Below, piece by piece: positions 1-7,918 of a stretch of DNA of 56,122 nucleotides. The stretch covers positions 1-56,122 of the forward strand of contig JAFLSU010000011.1 of the NCBI GenBank assembly GCA_022510765.1, read 5' to 3'. Origin of the DNA: Christensenellaceae bacterium (GTDB lineage Bacteria; Bacillota; Clostridia; Christensenellales; CAG-138). A model generated the notes under the pieces. It searched no databases and was not told the origin of the DNA. It saw nothing but the letters and a program-made list of their open reading frames with translations. The stretch's first letter is position 1. Every line of letters starts with the position of its first letter. The translations under genes and the position numbers were made by a program.

Positions 1-202
1 ATGCATCTTGCAATTCTTTAGCAATATCGGTACTCCAACGGGCACCTTTGTCAATGTCTGCTGAGGAAAAATATGGTAAAACGCTTTGAATTACACATGG
101 AATCCATTGTTTTAAAATCTTTGCAACCTCCTGGCTTTTGCTGCCAGACCAACTAATGAACACTTTCATTGAGGCCTCACTCCATTCGTCAAAATATGCC
201 AT
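1..202 (-). CDS. TIR-domain protein, N-terminal part (runs off the left edge)
   Basis: The gene starts at 202 and is cut by the window edge after 67 codons. The visible part reads as the start of a TIR-fold domain: the strand KVFISWSG (residues 13-20), a helix with [12 protein letters not shown], then [14 protein letters not shown], which matches the 'S..DI.KGARW' signature of the bacterial TIR-like nucleotide-binding family. Proteins with such domains often cleave or signal through NAD+ and many act in anti-phage defence; that role is inference here because the rest of the protein is missing. GGAG lies 8 nt before the chosen ATG. An internal ATG at 169, directly before KVFISW, is an alternative start. 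It neighbours a decayed stretch and an insertion sequence, typical of an accessory island. Confidence 0.75.
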   Translation of the reverse strand, partial: MAYFDEWSEASMKVFISWSGSKSQEVAKILKQWIPCVIQSVLPYFSSADIDKGARWSTDIAKELQDA

Positions 203-744
203 AATTATATCTCCATAATCTGAAAAAGTCTACCATTAATTTTAGTTCAATTAAATAAATCGTATTCTCTAAATCAGAATTATATTCATAAAGCATATTT
301 GTTTTTCTGAAGAAATTTTCCTACAAATGGCAGAAGCATATTTCAAAGCAAATGGGTCCGTTGCCGGGACCAAGGTTACTGATATTTGCTGCCTGCGGAT
401 TGAAAATATTTATCGCAAAGTATCCTTCGCACACCGCTAGCCTAATTGAGCAGACAAATAGAATTACTTTTCTCAAAGATGTTCTCAATCTCCTGGGAGG
501 CGAGTGGGTAAGCTCATTTATCATCGCTCCCACAGCGAAAGGATCAGCGGAGGCATCCAGCTCCGCAAGGGCGGCCATCATATCAGCCGTGATCGCCTCG
601 ATTTTGACAATCAGTTTCTCCATCACGTCCAGGAATGCGGGGACGGTCTCTGTATCTTCGGAGGGGGCTGGAATAAGCGGGATCAGTCTGTTTTCATGGA
701 TATTGATGTAAGTAACGTTTTAAAAACCCGAGTTGTTTCAATCG
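203..744 (-). pseudogene. Gene-poor stretch with a possible decayed ORF (321-719)
   Basis: About 540 bases with no convincing complete gene. On the minus strand an open frame runs from a stop at 720-722 to a stop at 321-323. Its middle (about 480-665) has protein-like composition (for example EKLIVKIEAITADMMAALAEL) but has only a GTG/ATG start at 626/623 with no ribosome binding site. The downstream third reads like non-coding sequence, as if frameshifted. The 10-bp duplicated insertion-sequence target abuts its upstream end. I read it as a remnant of an older accessory gene; the function is not recognisable. It could equally be non-coding DNA. Confidence 0.2.
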
Positions 745-763
745 CACGGCAACAGCATTTACT
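735..763. repeat. Left IS end: 10-bp target duplication plus 19-bp inverted repeat
   Basis: Target copy GTTTCAATCG at 735-744 followed by terminal repeat CACGGCAACAGCATTTACT at 745-763. The transposase stop codon (759-761) lies inside the terminal repeat. Confidence 0.93.
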
Positions 764-1907
764 TTTGAGAAGAAAAGAGGATGTTAAGAAGCACCTCAGG
801 ATTAAGAGCAGCTTTAAACATCATTTTCTTTTTGCTGATTCGCCCATATTTGGCCTGATTGAGGAGCGAAAGGGCGGTTTTCCGCAGCACGTTCATATTA
901 AGTGGGGAATTGTCTTTCCTTGCCCTTGAGGAATCCTCTGAAAATATAACGTCAAGACACCAGTGAAGCTGATTTTCAATCGACCAGTGTTTCCTTACCG
1001 AATAAGCAAATTCATTTATATCGATCAGTGATATAATGAAATAACGTATAAATTCACGCTTTTCGTCATGCTCAATTACGACCGATCTCACCATTCCCAC
1101 AGATTGCAATCCCGCCCATTCATCCTTTTGCTCCAACCATGAAACGTCGGTTAAAAGTCGGTATTCCCTTCTTTCTATCCTGCCATGCCCTTTATCACTT
1201 GTCCGTATTAACGGTACTTCTTCTGAAAATTCCGAAAAATAGTCTGCAACATCATCGTAAAGCATGCGTTGATTGCTTTTCAGTCCAAGTGTGTAATCAG
1301 CATTTTTTGCTATGATTTTTTCGGCGATTTTCTTTTGATAGTTCATTGCATCGGCTGTCACGATTGCCCCTTCGATGTCGATCAGCTCCAATAGCTCAGG
1401 AACAGCTGTTATTTCATTCGTCTTTTCATTAACGGCTATTTCTCCAAGTGTAATCTGATTTTCGGCTACAAATGCGCTGACTACATGATATGCCTTGTGC
1501 TCATTGTTTCCGCTTCCGCAGATTGTTTTTCCGTCAACCGCTATTACCGAACGCTTTTCGCGTTCTACGGAAAGCCAATTCACCAGACATATCGAAAGTT
1601 CTGTCGGATCGATTCTTTCAAATACTCGCCTAAATGTATCACTATCCGGTATTCCGTTTGGAAGTTCAAGAAATTTCCGCAAGTATTCTTCGCGTTCCGT
1701 GCCGAATTCCTCCATATCGGCGTAGTCTTCTCCTCCGCATATTACGGTACAAAGGCCTATAATTATTATGTCTTCAAGCTTGTGCCGTATATTTCCATAC
1801 CTCGTCCTTCGCGGCTCGTTTATATTTTTTATTTCTTTTTTCAGTGTTTCTATCTTCATCCTCCCATTTTATATCTCCTTGCTATATAAGTAAATGCTGT
1901 TGCCGTG
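745..1907 (-). mobile_element. Insertion sequence, ISAs1-type, complete
   Basis: A 1163-bp element bounded by perfect 19-bp inverted repeats (745-763 and 1889-1907) and flanked by a perfect 10-bp direct repeat (735-744 and 1908-1917). It contains one full-length DDE transposase gene on the minus strand. IR length, duplication length, element size and transposase type all fit the ISAs1 family. Intact ends, an intact target duplication and an uninterrupted transposase suggest a fairly recent and possibly still active insertion. Confidence 0.93.
759..1859 (-). CDS. ISAs1-family DDE transposase
   Basis: A 366-residue transposase that cuts and joins the ends of the surrounding insertion sequence. 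The three catalytic acidic residues are visible in family context: the first Asp in VDGKTI, the second in TADAMNY, and the Glu in HWSIENQLHW near the C-terminus. The N-terminal part (RRTRYGNIRHKLEDIIII) matches the conserved start of 'H-repeat-associated' transposases. Length is normal for the family and there is no internal stop, so the protein is probably functional. It fills nearly the whole element. Confidence 0.93.
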   Translation of the reverse strand: MKIETLKKEIKNINEPRRTRYGNIRHKLEDIIIIGLCTVICGGEDYADMEEFGTEREEYLRKFLELPNGIPDSDTFRRVFERIDPTELSICLVNWLSVEREKRSVIAVDGKTICGSGNNEHKAYHVVSAFVAENQITLGEIAVNEKTNEITAVPELLELIDIEGAIVTADAMNYQKKIAEKIIAKNADYTLGLKSNQRMLYDDVADYFSEFSEEVPLIRTSDKGHGRIERREYRLLTDVSWLEQKDEWAGLQSVGMVRSVVIEHDEKREFIRYFIISLIDINEFAYSVRKHWSIENQLHWCLDVIFSEDSSRARKDNSPLNMNVLRKTALSLLNQAKYGRISKKKMMFKAALNPEVLLNILFSSQK

Positions 1908-1917
1908 GTTTCAATCG
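1889..1917. repeat. Right IS end: 19-bp inverted repeat plus 10-bp target duplication
   Basis: AGTAAATGCTGTTGCCGTG at 1889-1907 is the exact reverse complement of the left terminal repeat. It is followed by GTTTCAATCG at 1908-1917, identical to the left target copy. Confidence 0.93.
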
Positions 1918-1930
1918 ATAAAACCCTTGC

Positions 1931-1951
1931 CACAACAGCATTATAATGCTA
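1931..1951. repeat. Palindrome AGCATTATAATGCT with CACAAC flank
   Basis: Just outside the IS, 17 bases (ACAACAGCATTATAATG, 1932-1948) are identical to 51127-51143 upstream of an unrelated lipoprotein gene. Here the core extends to a perfect 14-bp palindrome. CAACAGCATT is also shared with the IS terminal repeat. Its role is unknown. Confidence 0.6.
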
Positions 1952-2052
1952 TTATTTTTATAATGAGCGGGGATTTCAGAGCGGGCTGCATTGCCGCAGC
2001 CTGATTGAGTATTGGCTGATGTCCTGTTCAACTTGGATTTAGAAAGGCAGAA

Positions 2053-2529
2053 ATGAATAAATTAATCATCCGAAAAGTTCTTGAAATAGAACCGAACTCA
2101 TATAACTCCATGGTCGATTGGATGTATCATTGGTGGGGCGCAGATGAAGGCTATTCGCTTGATGAAGTAAAATGCTATATGGCGCATAGTCTGAACGATG
2201 TAAGATTTCCCCAGACATATGGTCTGTTTCTCGATAATGAAATTATAGGAATGTATCAGTTTACCTATAGCGATTTGGACATCAGACCAGATATATACCC
2301 TTGGCTTGCAAATGTGTTCATCAGGGAGGACTATCGCGGAAACGGATATATGAAATTATTGATCGATTCAGCAAAGGAAAATGCCGTCAAAAGCGGTTTA
2401 ACTGAGCTGTATTTATTCACCGAGCATATCGGTTTATACGAAAAATATGGGTTCGTTTTTGCGGAAGAAATAGATACCTTCAAAAAAACGCCCAGGATAC
2501 AAAGATTGTATAGATTAAACCTGTCATAA
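2053..2529 (+). CDS. GNAT family N-acetyltransferase
   Basis: A 158-residue GCN5-related acetyltransferase, expected to move an acetyl group from acetyl-CoA to an amine; the substrate is unknown. The acetyl-CoA-binding motif A is visible as VFIREDYRGNGYMKLLIDSAKENA (about residues 91-114, with R/Q-x-x-G-x-G/A as RGNGY). It is followed by the typical 'LYLFTEHIGLYEKYGFVF' beta-bulge and C-terminal strand. The start is set by AGAAAGG about 7 nt upstream. It is a single gene between the insertion sequence and a convergent terminator, so it is likely monocistronic. Confidence 0.85.
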   Translation: MNKLIIRKVLEIEPNSYNSMVDWMYHWWGADEGYSLDEVKCYMAHSLNDVRFPQTYGLFLDNEIIGMYQFTYSDLDIRPDIYPWLANVFIREDYRGNGYMKLLIDSAKENAVKSGLTELYLFTEHIGLYEKYGFVFAEEIDTFKKTPRIQRLYRLNLS

Positions 2530-2534
2530 CAATT

Positions 2535-2567
2535 AAGCGATGCCAAAATGAGTTTGGCACCGCTTTA
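2535..2567. terminator. Bidirectional terminator between convergent genes
   Basis: Stem AAGCG-A-TGCCAAA with TTTGGCA-C-CGCTT around loop ATGAG. It lies between the acetyltransferase (plus) and the coiled-coil gene (minus). Only short T/A runs flank it. Confidence 0.65.
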
Positions 2568-2597
2568 AAGCTGATTCATACTATAAATTTTACAATA

Positions 2598-3449
2598 TTA
2601 ATCGTTGTCGTTTTCATCCTGCTCGTCCCATTCATCGGAAGAACGTCTTTTGCGCTTGAAAAAGTTGAAAATGGAAACGCTCTCTTCGGCTTCCTCATCT
2701 TCTTGGTACTGCTCTGCCTCGGATTGAGGCCTTGTCGGGCCGCGCTGCGCACGCGACTGCGAATCATATCTCGCTTCAGTCGCAGCGGGCTTCACATCGA
2801 GCGCTTCCCTGTCCGTCTTGATGGCGGCATAGTATTCTTCAAGGTAGTTCATAAGCTCCTCAAGGACCTTGTCGGCGCTGCGCTTTGCGTTCATGTATAC
2901 CTGATTGGAACGCATAACGGTTTTACGACGAAGCTCCTCCGCCTGCTCGGTCGCTGCAAGGGTTATTTCGCTCTCGCTTATCAGATTTGCACGGGTTGCC
3001 TCAGCCTCAGCAATTATTCTGCTTGCCTCGGCTTCCGCATCCGCAATTTTATCCTCGTAATATCTGTCTCCGTCTGCATACCTGTGCTCATAATAGAGAT
3101 CAGCTTCTTCGGTCTTTCTGTCGAAATATTCGTTTGCGTCTCTGATAAGCTTGTCCGCATCCCTTTCTGCCTTAGCAACCATGTCATCCGCTCTTGCTGC
3201 GGCATCATCCACAAGACCCTTTGCATGCTCCTCGGCATCATCGATGATTTTATCCGCTTCAAGGATCACGCCATTGGCTCTGCGAACGTTTTCGGGCAGG
3301 CTGGTCTTCAGTTCAACCAACATATCGAAGATCTCATCGACATCGACAATACGGCGATTCGCACTGCCGACTCTGGGAATAGGACTGCTGTCGATAGCCT
3401 CCTGAATACGGTTGATCATGCCGGTGATGAGCGTGTTATCATTGACCAT
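2598..3449 (-). CDS. Coiled-coil, DivIVA/ATP-synthase-B-like protein
   Basis: Roughly 283 residues, dominated by a long Ala/Asp/Glu/Lys-rich coiled coil (about residues 65-200, with repeated motifs such as AEAEASRIIAEAEA and DADKLIRDANEY). The N-terminal region is short and globular (TLITGMINRIQEAIDSS). The C-terminal tail is charged and disordered, with a basic patch FNFFKRKRR before an acidic end. No membrane segment is visible. Such proteins are often annotated as DivIVA-like or 'F0 subunit B-like' and may scaffold cell-envelope or division proteins; the exact role is unknown. The start at 3449 is chosen for AAAGGAGAG 6-7 nt upstream and overlaps the coaD stop by 11 bp, which suggests translational coupling. 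A start further upstream at 3506 would lie inside coaD. Confidence 0.7.
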   Translation of the reverse strand: MVNDNTLITGMINRIQEAIDSSPIPRVGSANRRIVDVDEIFDMLVELKTSLPENVRRANGVILEADKIIDDAEEHAKGLVDDAAARADDMVAKAERDADKLIRDANEYFDRKTEEADLYYEHRYADGDRYYEDKIADAEAEASRIIAEAEATRANLISESEITLAATEQAEELRRKTVMRSNQVYMNAKRSADKVLEELMNYLEEYYAAIKTDREALDVKPAATEARYDSQSRAQRGPTRPQSEAEQYQEDEEAEESVSIFNFFKRKRRSSDEWDEQDENDND

Positions 3450-3930
3450 AGCTATCTCTCCTTTTAGTAAATATAATATGTTCAGCATCCGGCACCAGTC
3501 CGTCAATGCTTATGTTTATGTCCATCAGCTGCTTAACAAGGCTCGAGCTTATATGAGCAAACTCCGGCTTTGAAAGCAGGAACATGGTTTCGATTTCAGG
3601 CGCAAGCTTTCTGTTTACTGACTCAAGCTGGCGCTCGTAATCGACATCGCTGCCGTTCCGTATTCCACGCACCAGGCAATCGGCACCTATGCTTCTACAA
3701 TAATCAACGACCAGGCCGCTGAACTCCGTTACATAAACGTTTCTTAGGCCTTGTACGGCATCGCCGATCTGCTGCATACGTTCATCAAGCCTAAATCTGT
3801 CATTCTGCTTTCCTGGATTTTTAAATATTGCTATATAAAATTTTTCAAAATGCGGAGCCGCCCTTTGCACAATGTCAAGATGACCCATTGTAAAAGGATC
3901 GAATGAGCCCGCAAAGACCGCAATACTCAT
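3439..3930 (-). CDS. coaD: Pantetheine-phosphate adenylyltransferase
   Basis: Catalyses the fourth step of coenzyme A synthesis, 4'-phosphopantetheine plus ATP to dephospho-CoA. The 163-residue length is normal. The nucleotidyltransferase signature is complete: AGSFDPFTMGH near the N-terminus (the T/HxGH motif), RGIRNGSDVDYE in the middle, and the PEFAHISSSLVKQL motif near the C-terminus. It overlaps rsmD upstream by 4 bp (ATGA) and the coiled-coil gene downstream by 11 bp. The rsmD-coaD pairing is widely conserved in Bacillota, which supports both calls. Confidence 0.97.
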   Translation of the reverse strand: MSIAVFAGSFDPFTMGHLDIVQRAAPHFEKFYIAIFKNPGKQNDRFRLDERMQQIGDAVQGLRNVYVTEFSGLVVDYCRSIGADCLVRGIRNGSDVDYERQLESVNRKLAPEIETMFLLSKPEFAHISSSLVKQLMDINISIDGLVPDAEHIIFTKRRDSYGQ

Positions 3931-4490
3931 ATTTTCTCCGAACGGTAACGAATAAGCGTGACGGCAGCATCGCCGTATCTTCTTGGTTCACGGCAGACCA
4001 TGCCGGGAATATCGAGGCTCAGCGGCAGCTTCCAAGAATGCTCAGCAAGAATGATGCATCCGTCTGTAAGCAGCTTTAGCTTGGCCATATCCTCAAGCAC
4101 CCGCTCGGTCAGCCCGGCTGCATACGGCGGGTCGAGCAGTACAAGTGAAAATCGCATTCCCTCTAAGGAAAGCTGCTTTAAAAGCATAAAGCAATCGCTG
4201 CAAACGATTCTTGCCCTGTCCGAAAACCCGAGAAGCTCGGCATTTCTTCGCACAAGCTCGGAAGCCGCTCTATCATTGTCACAGAATACGACATGCGCAG
4301 CCCCGCGCGATAATGCCTCAAGGCCAAGATTTCCGCTGCCCGCAAACAAATCAAGAACCTGCCGTCCTTCAATATCGAACTGCACCATTCCAAACATGGC
4401 TTCCTTGACTCTGTCAAGCGTTGGCCGCGTCGACCTTCCCTTCGGTGCATCGAAGTTTCTTCCACGGGCGGTGCCGGCAATAATACGCAA
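3927..4490 (-). CDS. rsmD: 16S rRNA (guanine-966-N2)-methyltransferase
   Basis: A SAM-dependent enzyme that methylates G966 of 16S rRNA in the small ribosomal subunit. Family motifs are visible: MRIIAGTARGR at the N-terminus, STRPTLDRVKEAMF, the SAM-binding LDLFAGSGNLGLEALSRGA, and the catalytic DPPY (residues LLDPPYAAG). The length of about 187 residues fits. The start codon is TTG (4488-4490) with GGAGG 7 nt upstream; no in-frame ATG would keep the conserved N-terminus. It is followed directly by coaD with a 4-bp overlap. Confidence 0.96.
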   Translation of the reverse strand: MRIIAGTARGRNFDAPKGRSTRPTLDRVKEAMFGMVQFDIEGRQVLDLFAGSGNLGLEALSRGAAHVVFCDNDRAASELVRRNAELLGFSDRARIVCSDCFMLLKQLSLEGMRFSLVLLDPPYAAGLTERVLEDMAKLKLLTDGCIILAEHSWKLPLSLDIPGMVCREPRRYGDAAVTLIRYRSEKI

Positions 4491-4610
4491 ATTATTTCCT
4501 CCATGACGGACGCAGACAGCGAATTACGCTGATATTTGTCTGCTCTATGTCTAATTCTACACCGAATGCATACTCATATCAAGCCCTAAAGCGTGATTCT
4601 TGCGATCATT

Positions 4611-5222
4611 TTACATGCTCCGATTGGATCGGCTCATGCGCCATATCAATCGCGATGGCAATGCAACGCAATCAAGCAATCTATCATGCGACTCAACAGG
4701 CAAATTTTTTAAAAGCTGAAAATCATATCCGACACCAACGGTAAAAGCGTTTGTGCTTTCAAGCAATCGATCGTAGTACCCTCCGCCCTGCCCGAGCCTT
4801 GAGCAATCCTCGGCAAAGGCGACGGCGGGCACTATGATAAGATCGAGTTGATTTGCAAATACCTCTGTTGAACGTGCCGTATCCGGCTCCGCGATTCCGT
4901 AGGTGCCTATAGAAAATGCGTCGGGAGCGTTCGGTACGAGCAAGCGCAGTCCGCCGTTATCGACGCAGAGCGGAAAAGCAACCCGCTTGCCGTTTTCTCT
5001 TGCGTTCTGTATTATCGGCAATACGTCCAACTCGCCTCTTGCGGGCATATAGGCAAGGATCAGCTCCGCTTTTGCGTACTCATCCATCCCTATGACCCTT
5101 TCAGCAACCGCCAACGCGGCTATACGACGCTCGTCATCACCAAGGCTTCGCCGCTTTGCCCTAAGAATACTTCTAAGCTCGGCTTTCTTGCTCTTTAATT
5201 CATCCTGATTATAGCTCATCAT
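4611..5222 (-). CDS. 5-formyltetrahydrofolate cyclo-ligase
   Basis: Converts 5-formyl-THF to 5,10-methenyl-THF using ATP, salvaging folate for one-carbon metabolism. The 203-residue protein shows the family's basic N-terminus (ELRSILRAKRRSL), the central substrate loop (MPARGELDV) and the C-terminal signature RLGQGGGYYDRLL that binds phosphate and folate. The first ATG (5222) lies inside the end of the upstream amidohydrolase gene; a second ATG follows at 5219. The ribosome binding site is weak, so coupling to the upstream gene is likely. The 120-bp gap to rsmD holds nothing recognisable. Confidence 0.93.
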   Translation of the reverse strand: MMSYNQDELKSKKAELRSILRAKRRSLGDDERRIAALAVAERVIGMDEYAKAELILAYMPARGELDVLPIIQNARENGKRVAFPLCVDNGGLRLLVPNAPDAFSIGTYGIAEPDTARSTEVFANQLDLIIVPAVAFAEDCSRLGQGGGYYDRLLESTNAFTVGVGYDFQLLKNLPVESHDRLLDCVALPSRLIWRMSRSNRSM

Positions 5223-6372
5223 GCGCTATTTTACCGTTTACAACGGTCATGACGCATCTTGCCCTGAAATCGAAGGGATGCCCATAGAACACTGCGATAT
5301 CGGCATCCTTACCGACCTCAAGAGAACCGATGCGATCCGAAAGACCAACAATCTCCGCTGCGTTTATGGTTATTGACTCCAATGCGGCCTTCTCGGGCAG
5401 TCCTTCGCGCACGGCGAGAGCAGCGCACACGGGCAGATACTGAAGCGGGATAACAGGATGATCCGTCATCATAGCAAACTTAACGCCATTGTCATACAGC
5501 ACCTTGGGCGCGGTCATGCTTAAGTTTCTAAGCTCTATCTTGCTTCTGTCGGTAAGCAGAGGTCCTACTATGATTCCCGCACCAAGCTCCTCAATATCCT
5601 TTTTGATTCGATTTATGATCATATAACCCTCGGTAAAATGGTCGAGGGTAATTCGAATATTGAACTCCTTGGCAATCCTGATCGCAGTTAGAATGTCATC
5701 GGCGCGGTGCGCGTGGATCTTGAGCGGAAGCTCTCTGCGGATCACGGGCAGCATCGATTCCTTGGCAAAATCGAATGCGGGTTTTTTGCTCTCGTCATCG
5801 CCCGCATCACGAAGCTTTTTCTCGTACTCTTTAGCCTCGATCAGCGTTTTGCGCAGCGTGGAAGCAACCGTCATACGAGTATAGAAGGTCTTCTGTCCCG
5901 AGTATACCCGCTTGGGGTTTTCACCGAATGCCGCCTTCATCGCAAGCGGCTCTTTAACTATCATGTTTTCAATGCGATCGCCCGCCGTTTTCATCGCAAC
6001 AAACTGTCCGCCGACGACATTTGCGCTGCCCGGGCCCGTTACCGCAGTGGTTATACCACCAGCACAGGCCTCTGAAAAGCACTTGTCGAAGGGGTTGATG
6101 CCGTCAATGGCGCGAAGCTCGGGCGTAACTGGCTTGGAATACTCGTTGCCGTCATCGCCTTCAAAGCCCATGCCGTCCTCAAACATGCCAATATGGCAAT
6201 GTGCATCGATGATTCCGGGTATGAGCGTGCAGCCTGCAACGCTGCGAACTTCCGCATCGGGATAGTCGAGGTTTTCGCCCATTGCGACGATCTTGCCATT
6301 CTCTATGGCGATATCGCCAACGAACTCCTCACCCACCACGGGTATTACCTTACCGTTTTTTAAAATAAGCAT
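5209..6372 (-). CDS. Amidohydrolase (imidazolonepropionase-like)
   Basis: A 387-residue metal-dependent hydrolase of the amidohydrolase superfamily. Metal-ligand motifs are in order: DAHCHIG (about residue 56), KIHAHRADD in the middle, LDHFTEGY, and MMTDHPVIP with the final Asp ligand region. The C-terminal beta-sandwich returns with GSLEVGKDADIAVFYGHPFD. The substrate cannot be read from sequence; close relatives are usually annotated simply as amidohydrolases. The start has GGAGGTAACAAA directly upstream. It lies between the NAD(P)HX-repair gene and the formyl-THF cyclo-ligase in the leftward operon. Confidence 0.85.
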   Translation of the reverse strand: MLILKNGKVIPVVGEEFVGDIAIENGKIVAMGENLDYPDAEVRSVAGCTLIPGIIDAHCHIGMFEDGMGFEGDDGNEYSKPVTPELRAIDGINPFDKCFSEACAGGITTAVTGPGSANVVGGQFVAMKTAGDRIENMIVKEPLAMKAAFGENPKRVYSGQKTFYTRMTVASTLRKTLIEAKEYEKKLRDAGDDESKKPAFDFAKESMLPVIRRELPLKIHAHRADDILTAIRIAKEFNIRITLDHFTEGYMIINRIKKDIEELGAGIIVGPLLTDRSKIELRNLSMTAPKVLYDNGVKFAMMTDHPVIPLQYLPVCAALAVREGLPEKAALESITINAAEIVGLSDRIGSLEVGKDADIAVFYGHPFDFRARCVMTVVNGKIAHDEL

Positions 6373-6427
6373 TTTGTTACCTCCAATGCAATTTTTTATA
6401 AACTTTTGTATTTTTATTCATCAATGT

Positions 6428-7918
6428 TCAGCTTTCTGTAAGTCCGCCTTTCAGCGTACTCTCTATCGCATTGAACACATCGCCTGCTGTAAGCATCCTG
6501 TCTTGCAACAGTTTCATGGCGGTGTCCGAAGAGCTTCCAAGAAGAAAAGCTCCCGCGCTTACCGCATCGAAGGGCTTAAGTCCTTGCGCAAGCAGTGCGG
6601 TAATTATGCCTGTCAGCACATCTCCGCTGCCGCCCTTTGCAAGCCCGGAATTACCTGCGGTGTTGTACCTTAGCCTGCCGTCCGGTGCGGCAATCACCGA
6701 TACTGCGGATTTAAGCAGAACTATGCAGCCATAGCGTTTGGCGAAATCAGAAGCTGTTTCCACCATGTGATCAAGCACATTTGAAACGCTGCTGCCAATC
6801 AATCGCGCCATCTCACCCGGATGAGGAGTGATTATGCAGTTTTCATGCAAAAGCTTTCGACTTTCATCGTCCATCGCGTTCAGCCCGTCCGCATCGATAA
6901 CTGCAGGCTTGCCGGAACATAACACGCACTTTAACTTTTCTTTTACGCTTGAATCATTACCCATTCCGCAGCCAAGCCCTATAGAGGTCGCCCACTCAAC
7001 CGATTTCACGAATCCCTGCGGCTTCGAATTATCAGCCACTGGCATTACCTCGGGCAAACAAACGAATGCAGGCAGAATTTCCTCGGGAACGCATGCTCTT
7101 GTAAGTCCTGCTCCCGTGCGAAGTGCGGCGGCGGATGCCATTACGGCAGCTCCCGGCATACCCTTGCTTCCGGCTGCTATCAACGCTTTTCCGAAACTAC
7201 CTTTATTGGATACGATTCGACGCTTTGGAAGCAGTTTCCGAACGAATTCCTCATCAATGAGCTGCTCATTCTCCGCAATGGCGGTATGCACCCCATCCAT
7301 CAGACCAATCGGCGCAAGTTTCAACTTTCCTACCAGCTCCCTTTCGGGGGTGAGCAGCAGCCCTCTTTTAATGCAGTGGAAGGTTATGGTTTCGTCCGCA
7401 TTAAATGCAATCCCCATCACTTTTCCGCTGTCCCCGTTCATGCCGGATGGTATATCAACTGCGATCCTGTACGCATTGACGGAATTTGCAAGCTCGATCG
7501 CCCTGTACTCCATGCTTTCACGCTCTATAGGCTTAGAAAGCCCCGTTCCGAATATCGCATCAACGATTATCGAGGCGAATTCGATCAATTTTAAATCCGA
7601 TGATAGCTCTAAATTAAGTTTCTTCGCTATTTCATAATTCTTAAGAGCGTCTCCTGAATAACCCTTGGGATCGCACAGCAGCAAACCCTTTGCCGAACGC
7701 CCCATTAATGCAAGAATTCGCAGTATCGCTAAGCCGTCCCCTCCGTTATTGCCACGCCCTATTAGGATAACGCATTCACCGCTATCGTCACGACTTAATA
7801 CTGCCTCCGCCACGGCACGCGCCGCGTTCTCCATCAGCACCAAGCCATCGATGCCGATGTCATGTATCATATGATAGTCGAATGAACGCATCAATTCGGT
7901 CGTAACAACATTTTTCAT
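6428..7918 (-). CDS. nnr: Bifunctional NAD(P)HX epimerase/dehydratase
   Basis: Repairs hydrated NADH and NADPH. At 496 residues it fuses two domains: an N-terminal YjeF_N epimerase (about 1-210, with the MENAARAVAEAV start helix and IGRGNNGGDGLAI loop) and a C-terminal ADP/ATP-dependent dehydratase of the ribokinase-like fold (about 225-490, with NKGSFGKALIAAGSKGMPGAA, TPHPGEMARL and the catalytic loop GNSGLAKGGSGDVLTGII). Both domains look complete. Its start overlaps the birA stop by 4 bp. Confidence 0.95.
   Translation of the reverse strand: MKNVVTTELMRSFDYHMIHDIGIDGLVLMENAARAVAEAVLSRDDSGECVILIGRGNNGGDGLAILRILALMGRSAKGLLLCDPKGYSGDALKNYEIAKKLNLELSSDLKLIEFASIIVDAIFGTGLSKPIERESMEYRAIELANSVNAYRIAVDIPSGMNGDSGKVMGIAFNADETITFHCIKRGLLLTPERELVGKLKLAPIGLMDGVHTAIAENEQLIDEEFVRKLLPKRRIVSNKGSFGKALIAAGSKGMPGAAVMASAAALRTGAGLTRACVPEEILPAFVCLPEVMPVADNSKPQGFVKSVEWATSIGLGCGMGNDSSVKEKLKCVLCSGKPAVIDADGLNAMDDESRKLLHENCIITPHPGEMARLIGSSVSNVLDHMVETASDFAKRYGCIVLLKSAVSVIAAPDGRLRYNTAGNSGLAKGGSGDVLTGIITALLAQGLKPFDAVSAGAFLLGSSSDTAMKLLQDRMLTAGDVFNAIESTLKGGLTES

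Noticed and set aside
189-296. A 35-codon minus-strand ORF (MLYEYNSDLE...) overlapping the TIR start
   Set aside because: It is AT-rich, has no ribosome binding site and no recognisable motif, so chance is the simpler explanation.
735-744. GTTTCAATCG repeated on both sides of the IS resembles the end of some CRISPR repeats
   Set aside because: Only two copies exist, exactly at the IS borders, so it is the target-site duplication. No array with spacers was seen anywhere in the window.
352-929. Plus-strand open frames across the IS left end
   Set aside because: They are antisense to the transposase and the decayed frame, with no conserved motifs or suitable ribosome binding sites.
1984-2001. 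GGCTGC/GCAGCC hairpin upstream of the first acetyltransferase
   Set aside because: The stem is only 6 bp with no T-run or associated regulatory sequence.
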